This document shows, piece after piece, positions 6,866-13,941 of a stretch of DNA of 32,233 nucleotides; position 1 is the stretch's first letter, and each line of letters opens with the position of its first letter. The stretch lies in assembly GCA_005239925.1 (NCBI GenBank), contig SBBA01000044.1, forward strand, positions 1 through 32,233. The letters run 5' to 3'. The notes beneath the pieces are model-generated. The model saw nothing but the letters and a program-made list of their open reading frames with translations, ran no database searches and had not been told where the DNA came from. This DNA comes from Candidatus Troglogloeales bacterium (GTDB lineage Bacteria; Nitrospirota; Nitrospiria; SBBL01; SBBA01). A program made the translations under genes and the position numbers.

Positions 6866-7717
6866 ATGACAATCATTGATGGAAAGGCCTTGGCCATAGA
6901 AACGCGTGCTGCCATTCGACATAAGATTGAGGCATCCCATATACGGCCGGGTCTGGCAGCGGTTTTGGTGGGCAATAATCCGGCCTCAAAAATTTATGTG
7001 AACAATAAACGCAAGGCCTGTGACGAGGTTGGCATCTATTCCGAGGCGTGTTTTCTTCCGGAAGAAACCTCCGAGGCCGATTTGTTGGCCTGTATCCACC
7101 GGCTTAATAACGACCCCAAGATTCATGGCATTCTGGTGCAACTCCCCTTGCCCAAACCCATCAACGAACGGGTTGTTTTAGATGCCGTGGCCCCCGAAAA
7201 GGACGTGGACGGATTTCATTATGTCAACGTTGGAAAATTGGTGGCAAACGAGCCGGGGCTTCGTTCCTGTACCCCACTGGGGGTTATTAAATTGATTCAA
7301 TCTACGAAAGTCGCCATCGCAGGCTCTCATGCAGTCGTTATGGGCCGAAGCAATATTGTGGGAAAACCCACGGCGCTTCTGCTACTACATGAACATGCGA
7401 CCGTAACCCTTTGTCACTCCAAAACAAAGGATATTGCCGCTGTTTGTCGCACGGCGGATATTTTGGTTGCCGCCATTGGAAGGCCCCGGTTTGTCACTAA
7501 AGAGATGATCAAGGAAGGGGCGGTGGTGATTGATGTGGGGATCAATCGGCTTCCCGATGGGAAGATTGTCGGCGACGTTGATTTTGAGGCGGTTGCGCCA
7601 CATGCGGCAGCGATTACACCTGTACCGGGCGGTGTAGGGCCCATGACCATTGCCATGTTGTTGCAGAATACATTGCAGGCCGCGATTTGGGCCGATGAAA
7701 GGAACGGTCGTGGATAA
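6866..7717 (+). CDS. folD: Bifunctional methylene-THF dehydrogenase / methenyl-THF cyclohydrolase
   Basis: The product has 283 residues and interconverts 5,10-methylene-, 5,10-methenyl- and 10-formyl-THF with NADP. Typical features are ASKIYVNNKRKACDEVGI (the YxxxK catalytic pair), GILVQLPLP, DVDGFHYVNVGKL, the Rossmann stretch VVMGRSNIVGKPTALLL, and the C-terminal TPVPGGVGPMTIAMLLQNT. The ATG at 6866 is chosen because AGAGAGGAG lies directly upstream. The frame also opens at 6824, but that would add 14 atypical residues derived from the repeat. It overlaps panB by 8 bases, so the two are translationally coupled. This fits function, because FolD makes the methylene-THF that PanB consumes. Confidence 0.95.
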   Translation: MTIIDGKALAIETRAAIRHKIEASHIRPGLAAVLVGNNPASKIYVNNKRKACDEVGIYSEACFLPEETSEADLLACIHRLNNDPKIHGILVQLPLPKPINERVVLDAVAPEKDVDGFHYVNVGKLVANEPGLRSCTPLGVIKLIQSTKVAIAGSHAVVMGRSNIVGKPTALLLLHEHATVTLCHSKTKDIAAVCRTADILVAAIGRPRFVTKEMIKEGAVVIDVGINRLPDGKIVGDVDFEAVAPHAAAITPVPGGVGPMTIAMLLQNTLQAAIWADERNGRG

Positions 7718-8540
7718 AGTTACGGTACCACTTATTCGAGAAAAAAAGGTCGGGACGCCGACTGCGGTCGGGACGCCGACTGCGGGTGGAAAGATTTCCG
7801 CAGTAACCGCTTATGACTACCCATTTGCAAAGATCATTGACGAGGCTGGTATTGATATTATCCTGGTAGGCGACTCCGTAGGGGTTGTTGTGGCAGGTGA
7901 GGAGAACACCCTTTCTGTCACGATGGATCAGATGATCTATCATACCCGGATGGTGAGCCGCGCCGTGAAAAGGGGGCTGGTGGTTGGCGATATGCCGTTT
8001 CTTTCGTATCAGACCTCCATGGAAGAAACCATCCGTAATGCGGGCCGTTTCTTAAAAGAGGGGGGCGCAGCGGCCGTAAAGTTAGAAGGAGGCGCTTCGG
8101 TAGCCGACCGGATTGAGGCGTTGACCAACTATGATATTCCAGTGGTGGCGCATATCGGTTTAACGCCGCAGTCCATCCATCGCATGGGTGGGTATAAGAT
8201 TCAGGGACGCAATGAACGTCAGGCGCGGCGGCTGCTTGCGGACGCCAAGACATTGGAGTCGGCGGGTGCCTTTGCGATTGTTCTGGAATGTATTCCGATG
8301 GGGCTGGCAAAAGAGATCACGCACACCATTCATATTCCGACAATTGGAATTGGCGCCGGACCGGATTGCGACGGACAGATATTGGTTTTACATGATTTAC
8401 TGGGCCTGTCCCCTGGGACGCGCAAGTTTGTTCGCCGCTATGCCGACTTCACCACCCTTGCGCAGGAGGCTCTCTTGCGCTTTAAGTCGGATGTTGAATC
8501 TGGAAAATTCCCCGCGCCGGAAGAGGGGTTTAAAGAGTAG
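7710..8540 (+). CDS. panB: 3-methyl-2-oxobutanoate hydroxymethyltransferase (PanB) with an in-frame repeat
   Basis: PanB adds a hydroxymethyl group from 5,10-methylene-THF to 2-oxoisovalerate, giving ketopantoate for CoA synthesis. The product has 276 residues. Signatures are AVTAYDYPFAKIIDEAGIDI, LVGDSVGVVVAGE, AAVKLEGG, HIGLTPQSIHRMGGYKIQGR, VLECIPMGLA and IGIGAGPDCDGQILVLHD. The GTG at 7710 is chosen because GAAAGGA lies 6-7 bases upstream. Earlier starts in this frame (7695, 7650) lie inside folD. Residues 14-25 read VGTPTAVGTPTA, encoded by a tandem 18-base repeat. They sit just before the first core strand, where E. coli PanB has a short charged loop. The catalytic core is intact, so the enzyme is probably active. 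Confidence 0.94.
   Translation: MDKVTVPLIREKKVGTPTAVGTPTAGGKISAVTAYDYPFAKIIDEAGIDIILVGDSVGVVVAGEENTLSVTMDQMIYHTRMVSRAVKRGLVVGDMPFLSYQTSMEETIRNAGRFLKEGGAAAVKLEGGASVADRIEALTNYDIPVVAHIGLTPQSIHRMGGYKIQGRNERQARRLLADAKTLESAGAFAIVLECIPMGLAKEITHTIHIPTIGIGAGPDCDGQILVLHDLLGLSPGTRKFVRRYADFTTLAQEALLRFKSDVESGKFPAPEEGFKE
7749..7785 (+). repeat. Family A repeat, tandem dimer inside panB
   Basis: Two exact 18-base units GTCGGGACGCCGACTGCG (7749-7766 and 7767-7784) are followed by G. They encode VGTPTA twice in panB. The same dimer occurs at 25873-25909 in the kinase gene, and one unit occurs at 15083-15101. Confidence 0.9.
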
Positions 8541-8776
8541 GGACGGTCATTGGGTTGCCCGATATTTTCTGGAATGATGTGCCCTATCAAATGGGGTGCT
8601 CACCCGAAACAGAGGCGCATTTAAGGCATTTGATGACTTGTCAGTCTTCAATTGGAAACACAATCCGTTTTGAACCAATCCTGAACGATATCTTCACTAT
8701 TCTTGGCAGCAAGCCTTATTCACTGTTTTGGGGTACAGGTTGATTTCCTTCGGTTTATCCCTTTTATGGCGCATGG

Positions 8777-8854
8777 CTACTTCATTGCCTTGAACATCAA
8801 CCCAACCAGAAGAACCAAAATGATAATATTCAGAACCATCCCTATTGCCATCAT
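8777..8854 (-). CDS. 25-residue single-span membrane peptide
   Basis: Downstream of purU on the same strand, an AAAGGAGGGG ribosome site precedes a double ATG and an open frame of 25 codons ending in TAG. The product starts MMAIGMVLNIIILVLLVGLM and ends FKAMK: one hydrophobic helix with a basic C-terminal tail. The gap to the purU stop is 9 bases, so it should be on the same transcript. It is too short for homology-based naming. The strong ribosome site, the tight spacing and the pure membrane-helix composition make it a credible small gene. The second ATG at 8851 could also be used. Confidence 0.6.
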   Translation of the reverse strand: MMAIGMVLNIIILVLLVGLMFKAMK

Positions 8855-8863
8855 CCCCTCCTT

Positions 8864-9736
8864 TTACGCAAAGACAATGGTCTTATTGCCGTAAACCAAT
8901 ATCCGATCTTCAACCTCCCAGATGACGGCACGCGCCAGCACCCGCCGCTCAATTTGCTGTCCAATCTGCTTTAGGTCTTCCACGCCGTATCGGTGACTCA
9001 CCCGCTCCACGTCTTGCTCGATAATTGGCCCGGCATCTAACTCTGCTGTGACATAATGCGCCGTTGCGCCAATCAACTTCACCCCCCGATCATAAGCCTG
9101 AACATAAGGATTTCCCCCTGCAAAGGCCGGCAGAAAGCTGTGATGAATATTGATAATCTGAAAAGGGTAATGCGAAATAAAATAAGGGGTGACAATCTGC
9201 ATGTATCGCGCCAACACCACCCGGTCCACCTTATCCTTGATTAAGGCAATCTGTTGTTTCTCAGCCTCTTTTTTGTTCGCTGGATTAATAGGAACATGGT
9301 GAAACGGAATGCCCTCCGAGGCGGCCACCCCAGCAAGATCAGGGTGATTTGAAATCACCATCACGATGTCCGCATTCAGATCACCGGCCCGTTTTCGCCA
9401 GAGCAGCTCTAATAAGGCATGTTCCTGTTTGGACACAAAAACGGCCAGCCGTTTGATGCGAGAGGCTAAACTCATCCGCCATTGCATATTAAACTCAGAT
9501 GCCAAAGCGGAAAAGTGTGTGTTGAGGTCGGCCTCTTTGTCCGAAAGACCAGGGAGTTGAAATTCCACACGCATAAAGAAGACCCCGCCGGAAGGATCGG
9601 TGGAGTGTTGATCCGAATGAATAATATTGGCCCCCCGTTCATATAAAAACCGCGACACGGCAGCGACAATGCCAGGCCGATCCGGACAGGAGATCAACAG
9701 GCGACCCATATCTTTGCTATTTTTCACTTTACCCAT
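8864..9736 (-). CDS. purU: Formyltetrahydrofolate deformylase
   Basis: The product has 290 residues and hydrolyses 10-formyl-THF to formate and THF. An N-terminal ACT domain (about residues 11-90, beginning GRLLISCPDRPGIVAAVSRF) is followed by the formyltransferase fold with ISNHPDLAG, VVLARYMQIVTP, INIHHSFLPAFAGGNPY and GATAHYVTAELDAGPIIEQD. The HHSFLP histidine and the final Asp are the catalytic pair of the family. The start is uncertain: the ATG at 9736 lies almost on top of an AAGGGA, and a GTG at 9727 has better spacing. It lies 8 bases after hflX and faces the folD-panB block on the other strand. With those genes it sets the folate C1 balance. Confidence 0.94.
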   Translation of the reverse strand: MGKVKNSKDMGRLLISCPDRPGIVAAVSRFLYERGANIIHSDQHSTDPSGGVFFMRVEFQLPGLSDKEADLNTHFSALASEFNMQWRMSLASRIKRLAVFVSKQEHALLELLWRKRAGDLNADIVMVISNHPDLAGVAASEGIPFHHVPINPANKKEAEKQQIALIKDKVDRVVLARYMQIVTPYFISHYPFQIINIHHSFLPAFAGGNPYVQAYDRGVKLIGATAHYVTAELDAGPIIEQDVERVSHRYGVEDLKQIGQQIERRVLARAVIWEVEDRILVYGNKTIVFA

Positions 9737-9744
9737 TCCCTTAT

Positions 9745-11403
9745 TTAATCATTTGATGCAGCAGGTAGCACAGAAAACGCGTCCCCTTGCCAGACCCGTT
9801 CTTCGATAGCGGCAAGAAGCGGCAACAGTGTGCCGGGATGTAACGCCGAAACACCCAGGGCACCATGCCGTTTACAAAGGAGAGCAACGGTCTCGGCATC
9901 TACACGATCTGTTTTATTAAATACAAGAAGCTTTGGGGTTTTGTCGATACCCAGTTGGGCTAATATCGCCTCGACCGCGCCCATCTGATCCTCAAAACGG
10001 GGGGCACTTATGTCCACCAGATGAATCAGCAGATGGGCATCCTTTAATTCATCCAGCGTTGATTGAAACGCCCCCATTAAGTCGGGGGGAAGTGATTGAA
10101 TAAAACCAACCGTGTCGGTGATAATCACCTCCCGCTCCCGTGGAAAACGGAGACGGCGCGTGGAGGTATCCAGCGTCGAGAATAAAAGATTCTCCGTTTT
10201 GACATCGCTTTTGGTCAGGGCATTTAATAACGTGGATTTTCCTGCGTTGGTATAACCCACAATCGAAAGAATGGGAATGGGGTGTGCGTTTCGTTTCATC
10301 CGTCGCTGCAGACGCCCCTGGGCCAGCGATTCCATTTCATGTTCGAGTCGTGTGATCCGGTCACGTGTCCGTCGTTTGTCCACCTCCAGCCGCGTCTCAC
10401 CGGGGCCGCGACCGCCAATCCCACCGGTCAATCGGGAGAGCGCGGTGCTTCGTTCGGCCAACCGGGGCAGGCGATATCGCAACTGGGCCAATTCCACTTG
10501 CACCTGCGCCTCACGCGTGACTGCACGTTGCGCAAAAATATCCAGAATCAGTTGGGTGCGATCCAGCACCTTCATCTCGGTGATTTCTCCGATTTTTCTC
10601 ACCTGAAGCGGTGTCAGATTCTGATCAAAAATGAGAAGATCGGCCCGACTCTGCAGCCCCTTCATAATCACCTCTTTGAGTTTCCCCTCTCCTAAAAGGG
10701 TCTTGGGATGCGTCATTTTGGTGCGTTGAATCACATCTCCCACAGGATTAAGTTCGGCCGAATGCGCCAGTTCTCTTAGCTCTTCCAGCGACTCTTCCTG
10801 ATCTAACTTGTTGGCCTTTGAGACACTGATTAAAATGGCCCGTTCCTTTCGGTCGTCTGTTGCATAGGTTTTTTCCGGCACATCTAACTCGTCATAAAGC
10901 GGGGTGAGGATATCCTCCGCAGACCGGTTCATTTGCTCAATTGATAGCGGAGGATAAACCTCGTAAATCTTCCCTTCTGGATTTTCCGGCAACAGGTGGG
11001 CCATGAAAACCTTTCCAGGCAAACCGCCGGGTAACACACCGATTGCCACCATCAAATCGAGTCGAAGCAGGGCCAGATCAGTTAAGTCGTCCTGAGATAG
11101 AGGCTCACTTTTAAGATGGGTATGGATAAGTTGAATGCCGCGAAGCCCTCTTTTAATGGGGCGATATTCTGAGAGATCGGGAATGAGGATACCGTGTTCA
11201 GATCCAACCAGGATGGAATAAATTTCTCTTTCGCGGCTAACTAAGATTCCAATTTGACGGCCGACCTCAAAGGATAGGGTGGTGAGAAGTCGGGCGATAT
11301 CATAGGAAATAACGGCGTCCGATTTGATCTTGCGATGGCTTAATTGTTTTAGCCGTGCAAGTTGATTCTGTTTTAATCCGGTTGTCGTTCCAAAAAGGTT
11401 CGT
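9745..11403 (-). CDS. hflX: GTPase HflX, apparently with an ACG start codon
   Basis: HflX is a ribosome-associated GTPase that splits stalled 70S ribosomes. The product has 552 residues when read from 11403. An N-terminal extension (NLFGTTTGLKQNQLARLKQL at residues 2-21) is typical of long HflX proteins. The HflX domain follows with GGIGGRGPGETRLEVDKRR, then the G domain with G1 GYTNAGKST, G3 DTVGF and G4 NKTD. No ATG, GTG or TTG occurs in frame between the upstream stop and 11055, yet the frame is open and clearly coding from about 11400. An AAGGAGGG site lies 7-8 bases before the ACG at 11403-11401. Starting at the TTG at 11055 would remove the conserved N-terminal domain. The G domain is intact. 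purU follows after 8 bases. Confidence 0.85.
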   Translation of the reverse strand, partial: TNLFGTTTGLKQNQLARLKQLSHRKIKSDAVISYDIARLLTTLSFEVGRQIGILVSREREIYSILVGSEHGILIPDLSEYRPIKRGLRGIQLIHTHLKSEPLSQDDLTDLALLRLDLMVAIGVLPGGLPGKVFMAHLLPENPEGKIYEVYPPLSIEQMNRSAEDILTPLYDELDVPEKTYATDDRKERAILISVSKANKLDQEESLEELRELAHSAELNPVGDVIQRTKMTHPKTLLGEGKLKEVIMKGLQSRADLLIFDQNLTPLQVRKIGEITEMKVLDRTQLILDIFAQRAVTREAQVQVELAQLRYRLPRLAERSTALSRLTGGIGGRGPGETRLEVDKRRTRDRITRLEHEMESLAQGRLQRRMKRNAHPIPILSIVGYTNAGKSTLLNALTKSDVKTENLLFSTLDTSTRRLRFPREREVIITDTVGFIQSLPPDLMGAFQSTLDELKDAHLLIHLVDISAPRFEDQMGAVEAILAQLGIDKTPKLLVFNKTDRVDAETVALLCKRHGALGVSALHPGTLLPLLAAIEERVWQGDAFSVLPAASND

Positions 11404-11467
11404 AGAAAGGCCCTCCTTATTTGCATTGTACCATTTTCATTCCATCCACAAACACCCGCATGCCTAC

Positions 11468-11526
11468 AGCGACCGCAGTCGGTGTTCCGCCCGACGGAAC
11501 CGGTGCCAATGGGCACTCCGAGCGAC
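11468..11526 (-). repeat. Family A repeat, full-length divergent copy
   Basis: Read on the minus strand it starts GTCGCTCGGAGTGCCCATTG and ends GGCGGAACACCGACTGCGG then TCGCT. It has the same ends and the same 3' core as the element at 17339-17399, with many substitutions in the middle. It lies between hflX and the zinc-ribbon gene. Confidence 0.7.
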
Positions 11527-11580
11527 CCGGCCAATTGGGTCGGAAAATCTACAAGCGTCATGGCCAAAACCAACACCGCA

Positions 11581-11604
11581 TGCCCACCGCGCCCAACGGA
11601 AGCC
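11581..11604 (-). repeat. Family A repeat fragment
   Basis: On the minus strand GGCTTCCGTTGGGCG is followed by CGGTGGGCA. This matches the copy inside the VWA gene (CTTCCGTTGGGCG ... GCGCGGTGGGCG at 30390-30430) with the central core deleted. The rest of 11404-11631 shows no convincing gene, although a 78-codon minus frame runs through it. Confidence 0.45.
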
Positions 11605-11631
11605 ATCAATCCGCCGTGACCGGTGTGTCAC

Positions 11632-11817
11632 CTATTCCCATTGGCCGGGGCGGAGTGGTTCATTACAGGACTCACAGTGGGATAGGTCGGGATCATTGTG
11701 ACGCCTGCATTGGGGGCAAATGTGGAATCGGGGAAGATTGGACGGTATTTCCTGAAGGCATTTGATACACCATGCGACTTCAGGATCGTTATCGTGACCG
11801 CATTTTAGACATTTCAT
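11632..11817 (-). CDS. Double zinc-ribbon protein
   Basis: The product has 61 residues with four CxxC knuckles: MKCLKCGHDND, VAWCIKCLQEI, HICPQCRRHND and LSHCESCNEPL. Each pair forms one rubredoxin-like zinc ribbon, so two metal sites are expected. Such tandem ribbons occur in small proteins and at the ends of larger regulators, where they mediate protein or nucleic-acid contacts; the partner here cannot be deduced. AAAGGGGGT lies 9-10 bases before the ATG at 11817. The repeat-rich DNA after the stop raises the possibility that a longer protein was truncated by repeat invasion. Confidence 0.75.
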   Translation of the reverse strand: MKCLKCGHDNDPEVAWCIKCLQEIPSNLPRFHICPQCRRHNDPDLSHCESCNEPLRPGQWE

Positions 11818-11957
11818 GGCGTTTGTACCCCCTTTAAAATGACGCGATTAAAAAAGTCAAAGCCCTACTTCACCCACTTCTTTTATAAGTGAATCAAGGC
11901 CTCCTTTGCAAATTTTAATTGCTCTTCGTGGGGCAAAGTTTTCGGAAAAACATCCGC

Positions 11958-11986
11958 TTGACACGTCCGTTTAAAAGGACTATAAA
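11958..11986 (+). promoter_or_regulatory. Strong sigma-70 promoter for the CBS-domain operon
   Basis: TTGACA (11958-11963) and TATAAA (11981-11986) are separated by exactly 17 bases. Transcription should start near 11993, leaving a leader of about 100 bases before the ATG at 12095. Confidence 0.75.
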
Positions 11987-12018
11987 AGTAGTTATGTTAA
12001 ACCTAAGCTAATAGTCCT

Positions 12019-12051
12019 ACCTCTTCTTTAAAGAAGGGGTAACGTTTTTTT
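12019..12051 (+). terminator. Leader hairpin followed by a T-run (possible attenuator)
   Basis: ACCTCTTCTTT (12019-12029) pairs with AAAGAAGGGGT (12030-12040) with one G-U wobble and no loop bases to spare. Seven T residues follow at 12045-12051 after AACG. It lies between the strong promoter and the CBS gene, so it could attenuate that operon or merely end an upstream transcript. Confidence 0.5.
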
Positions 12052-12094
12052 ATTTACGGGGACTAAATAAACACCAAGAACCAGGAGGTGCATT

Positions 12095-12478
12095 ATGAAC
12101 ATCAAGGTAGAGGACAGGATGTCCTCAAAAATCTTATCTATTGAATCGGATCGAAGCGTTTTAGACCTGGCTCGTCAGATGACGGAGCAGAGGGTAGGCA
12201 GTCTGTTGGTAACTCGAAATGGGCAGTATATCGGGATTGCCACAGAGGTTGATCTGGTCCGAAAGGTGCTCAGCCGCGAACTGGATCCCCGAGAGACCAA
12301 GGTCGCGTCCATTATGGCAACACCACTTATTACCATTGATGCGGGCGCCTCCATCATGGAAGCAAATGACTTGATGGAGGAGAGCAATATCCGTCACATT
12401 GCCGTAACGAGATATGGGGCTATCGTGGGTGTTTTGGCTACCCGCGATCTGTTGCACCCTGTTTGTGTGGAAGCCTAA
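12095..12478 (+). CDS. CBS-domain pair protein
   Basis: The product has 127 residues and is almost entirely a tandem CBS module (Bateman domain), with repeats at about residues 6-62 and 72-127. Typical pieces are VEDRMSSKILSIESDRSVLD, MTEQRVGSLLVTRNGQYIGI, ATEVDLVRKVL and NIRHIAVTRYGAIVGVLATRDLL. Such stand-alone pairs bind adenine nucleotides and act as energy or redox sensors. The target is not evident. AGGAGGTG lies 7 bases before the ATG. The next gene starts 16 bases after the stop, so the CBS protein may regulate or be tethered by that small membrane protein. A strong promoter and leader hairpin precede it. Confidence 0.9.
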   Translation: MNIKVEDRMSSKILSIESDRSVLDLARQMTEQRVGSLLVTRNGQYIGIATEVDLVRKVLSRELDPRETKVASIMATPLITIDAGASIMEANDLMEESNIRHIAVTRYGAIVGVLATRDLLHPVCVEA

Positions 12479-12494
12479 AAAGGAGGGCGTTAAA

Positions 12495-12695
12495 ATGGAA
12501 CCATATAGCGCAATTGATACCGTTGTAGGATGGGTGGCGTCACTTTACATGTGGATCCCCATTCTTGCCGTGCTGACCGTTCTGTTGGGGTTAGGGCTAT
12601 TTAACGGGGTAGATTTTAAAAAGAAGACCCTGTTCTATCCCTTACTTAAGTTTAAAATAGGACAAGCAAAACAGTTTCTGACCCGTCATCCTTAA
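12495..12695 (+). CDS. Small membrane protein co-transcribed with the CBS gene
   Basis: The product has 66 residues. The ATG at 12495 is chosen because AAGGAGGG lies 8 bases upstream; an earlier in-frame start overlaps the CBS gene. A weakly hydrophobic N-terminus (IDTVVGWVASLYMWIPIL) leads into a clear membrane helix (AVLTVLLGLGLFNGV), followed by a basic tail (FKKKTL ... KFKIGQAKQFLTRHP) that should be cytoplasmic. I recognise no family. It probably works with the CBS protein. Confidence 0.72.
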   Translation: MEPYSAIDTVVGWVASLYMWIPILAVLTVLLGLGLFNGVDFKKKTLFYPLLKFKIGQAKQFLTRHP

Positions 12696-12736
12696 TAATC
12701 TGTGGTATGACGTCGAATCTGTCAACGGCGTAAAAC

Positions 12737-12774
12737 GAACCAAGCCGGTCTCACTCATGAGACCGGCCCGGTTC
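12737..12774. terminator. Hairpin between convergent operons
   Basis: GCCGGTCTCA (12744-12753) and TGAGACCGGC (12758-12767) pair perfectly around CTCA, and the outer GAACC/GGTTC (12737-12741, 12770-12774) extend the stem past small bulges. It lies between the CBS operon (plus) and the oxidoreductase operon (minus), so it can stop both. T-runs are absent. Confidence 0.6.
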
Positions 12775-12792
12775 ATACACTTCCCTCTTCCA

Positions 12793-13101
12793 CTACTTAG
12801 CGGCGTTGCCGTTAATGGTCTTGGGGATCAAATCAACGATACTGTTCTTGAATCCGTGATTGCGAATTTCAAACGGATTGTCTAAATCGGTAATCCACAC
12901 CATTTTAATGGCATGATGCTTGGCCTGGGCGTCACAAATGCCGACACAAATCTCACAGCCCTTACAGCGATCTACCGCAATATAAGCGGATTTTCGTTCC
13001 GTATCAAACAGGATGGTGTTCGACTCCGGACAATACTGTGTGCATAGACGACAATTCGTTGAGGAACAAACATCCACATCAACATCTGCAACCAAATACA
13101 T
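12793..13101 (-). CDS. porD: 2-oxoacid:ferredoxin oxidoreductase, delta (ferredoxin) subunit
   Basis: The product has 102 residues and carries electrons from the catalytic subunits to free ferredoxin. It has two [4Fe-4S] sites. The first is irregular (CSSTNCRLCTQYCPE, residues 12-26). The second is regular (CKGCEICVGIC) but followed by D instead of the usual P. AAGGAGGAG lies 7-8 bases before the ATG. It is the last gene of the operon, 46 bases after gamma, and ends at the bidirectional hairpin. Whether the enzyme uses pyruvate or 2-oxoglutarate cannot be decided from this subunit. Confidence 0.85.
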   Translation of the reverse strand: MYLVADVDVDVCSSTNCRLCTQYCPESNTILFDTERKSAYIAVDRCKGCEICVGICDAQAKHHAIKMVWITDLDNPFEIRNHGFKNSIVDLIPKTINGNAAK

Positions 13102-13147
13102 TTTTTTCTCCTCCTTATTTTCTTGTCGTTACCTTTAGTGGGGTTAA

Positions 13148-13873
13148 CTATGCCGCAACCATCTCAGGGATTGCCGCAACGGGGGTTTCGGCCCAGCCAT
13201 GTTCAATCGCAAAATCATGCGCGGCCTTCACCACGGCAAAGTTCTTGGCGACCAACTCGGCCTTCTTCGCAAACTTCTTCTCAATGACGTTATCCAAAGA
13301 AGCGGTACCGCCGGAAACGACGAACCCCTTCCCGATGAACCGCTCTCTCACCGATTGTTCCAATGACTTAAGATCGGGCATCCCGATTACACCGGAGATG
13401 GCGCCACACATCGCCATATTTGTGGCAAGATCTGTCCCCCCTACTTCAATCGCGAGCTTGGTGGCTGGAATATAATAAATCTTGGCTCCCAGTGACTTCA
13501 GTTCGTCCATCTGATCTTGAATCATAGGCACCGGCTTTTCGCTGTTAATAATAACAACACCGTTCTTTTTTAAACCCCAATAAAACGGCATGGTATACGA
13601 CTTGCCGTGGGTAATCACTTGGGGGTGAAAAATCATCAGGATATTGGGATAAATAATCTCCCCAATTTCATAAATCTGATCTTCCGCAACGCGCACATAG
13701 GACTCCACCGGCGCCATGCGTTTTTCGGACCCAAAAAAGGGAACCAGCGTGCTTTCTCCACCACCGATAATCACGCCGTTGCTTAAGATATGCGATGCCG
13801 TAACGACACCTTGTCCGCCAATTCCGGCCATTCGCACGTTATATCGCTTTACTGTCTTCTTATCGCCTGCCAT
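13148..13873 (-). CDS. porG: 2-oxoacid:ferredoxin oxidoreductase, gamma subunit
   Basis: The product has 241 residues. The signature is MAGIGGQGVVTASHILSNGV near residue 15, followed by GGESTLVPFFGSEKRMAPVESYVRV, where archetypes have GPEARGGAS. The change to FFGSEKRMAP is characteristic of the five-subunit autotrophic enzymes as I know them. The domain helps bind CoA and completes the catalytic core. A GGGAGG ribosome site precedes the ATG. It follows beta by 68 bases that contain a family C repeat. The C-terminal 50 residues are helical and less conserved. Confidence 0.9.
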   Translation of the reverse strand: MAGDKKTVKRYNVRMAGIGGQGVVTASHILSNGVIIGGGESTLVPFFGSEKRMAPVESYVRVAEDQIYEIGEIIYPNILMIFHPQVITHGKSYTMPFYWGLKKNGVVIINSEKPVPMIQDQMDELKSLGAKIYYIPATKLAIEVGGTDLATNMAMCGAISGVIGMPDLKSLEQSVRERFIGKGFVVSGGTASLDNVIEKKFAKKAELVAKNFAVVKAAHDFAIEHGWAETPVAAIPEMVAA

Positions 13874-13906
13874 AAAACCTCCCTTTTGGGTTTCTTCTTA
13901 TGTCTC

Positions 13907-13933
13907 TAAGGGGCGTATGCAATACGCCCCTAC
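13907..13933. repeat. Family C palindromic repeat between beta and gamma genes
   Basis: AGGGGCGTAT (13909-13918) and ATACGCCCCT (13922-13931) pair perfectly around GCA. The element occupies most of the short gap between the two genes and will form an RNA hairpin in the operon transcript, which could alter the ratio of the subunits. Confidence 0.8.
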
Positions 13934-13941
13934 CTAAAAAT

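Noticed and set aside
7749-7785. Possible small CRISPR array or riboswitch from the 18-base tandem
   Set aside because: Only two directly adjacent units with no spacer, inside a coding gene.
8555-8743. Plus-strand frame of 62 codons after panB
   Set aside because: It starts with a weak TTG, has no clear ribosome site and no recognisable motif; I could not tell it from chance.
11055-11055. TTG at 11055 as the hflX start
   Set aside because: It would remove a clearly conserved N-terminal domain encoded in the same frame up to 11403.
11373-11609. Minus-strand frame of 78 codons between hflX and the zinc ribbon
   Set aside because: It is made largely of family A repeat and its end overlaps the true hflX coding frame.
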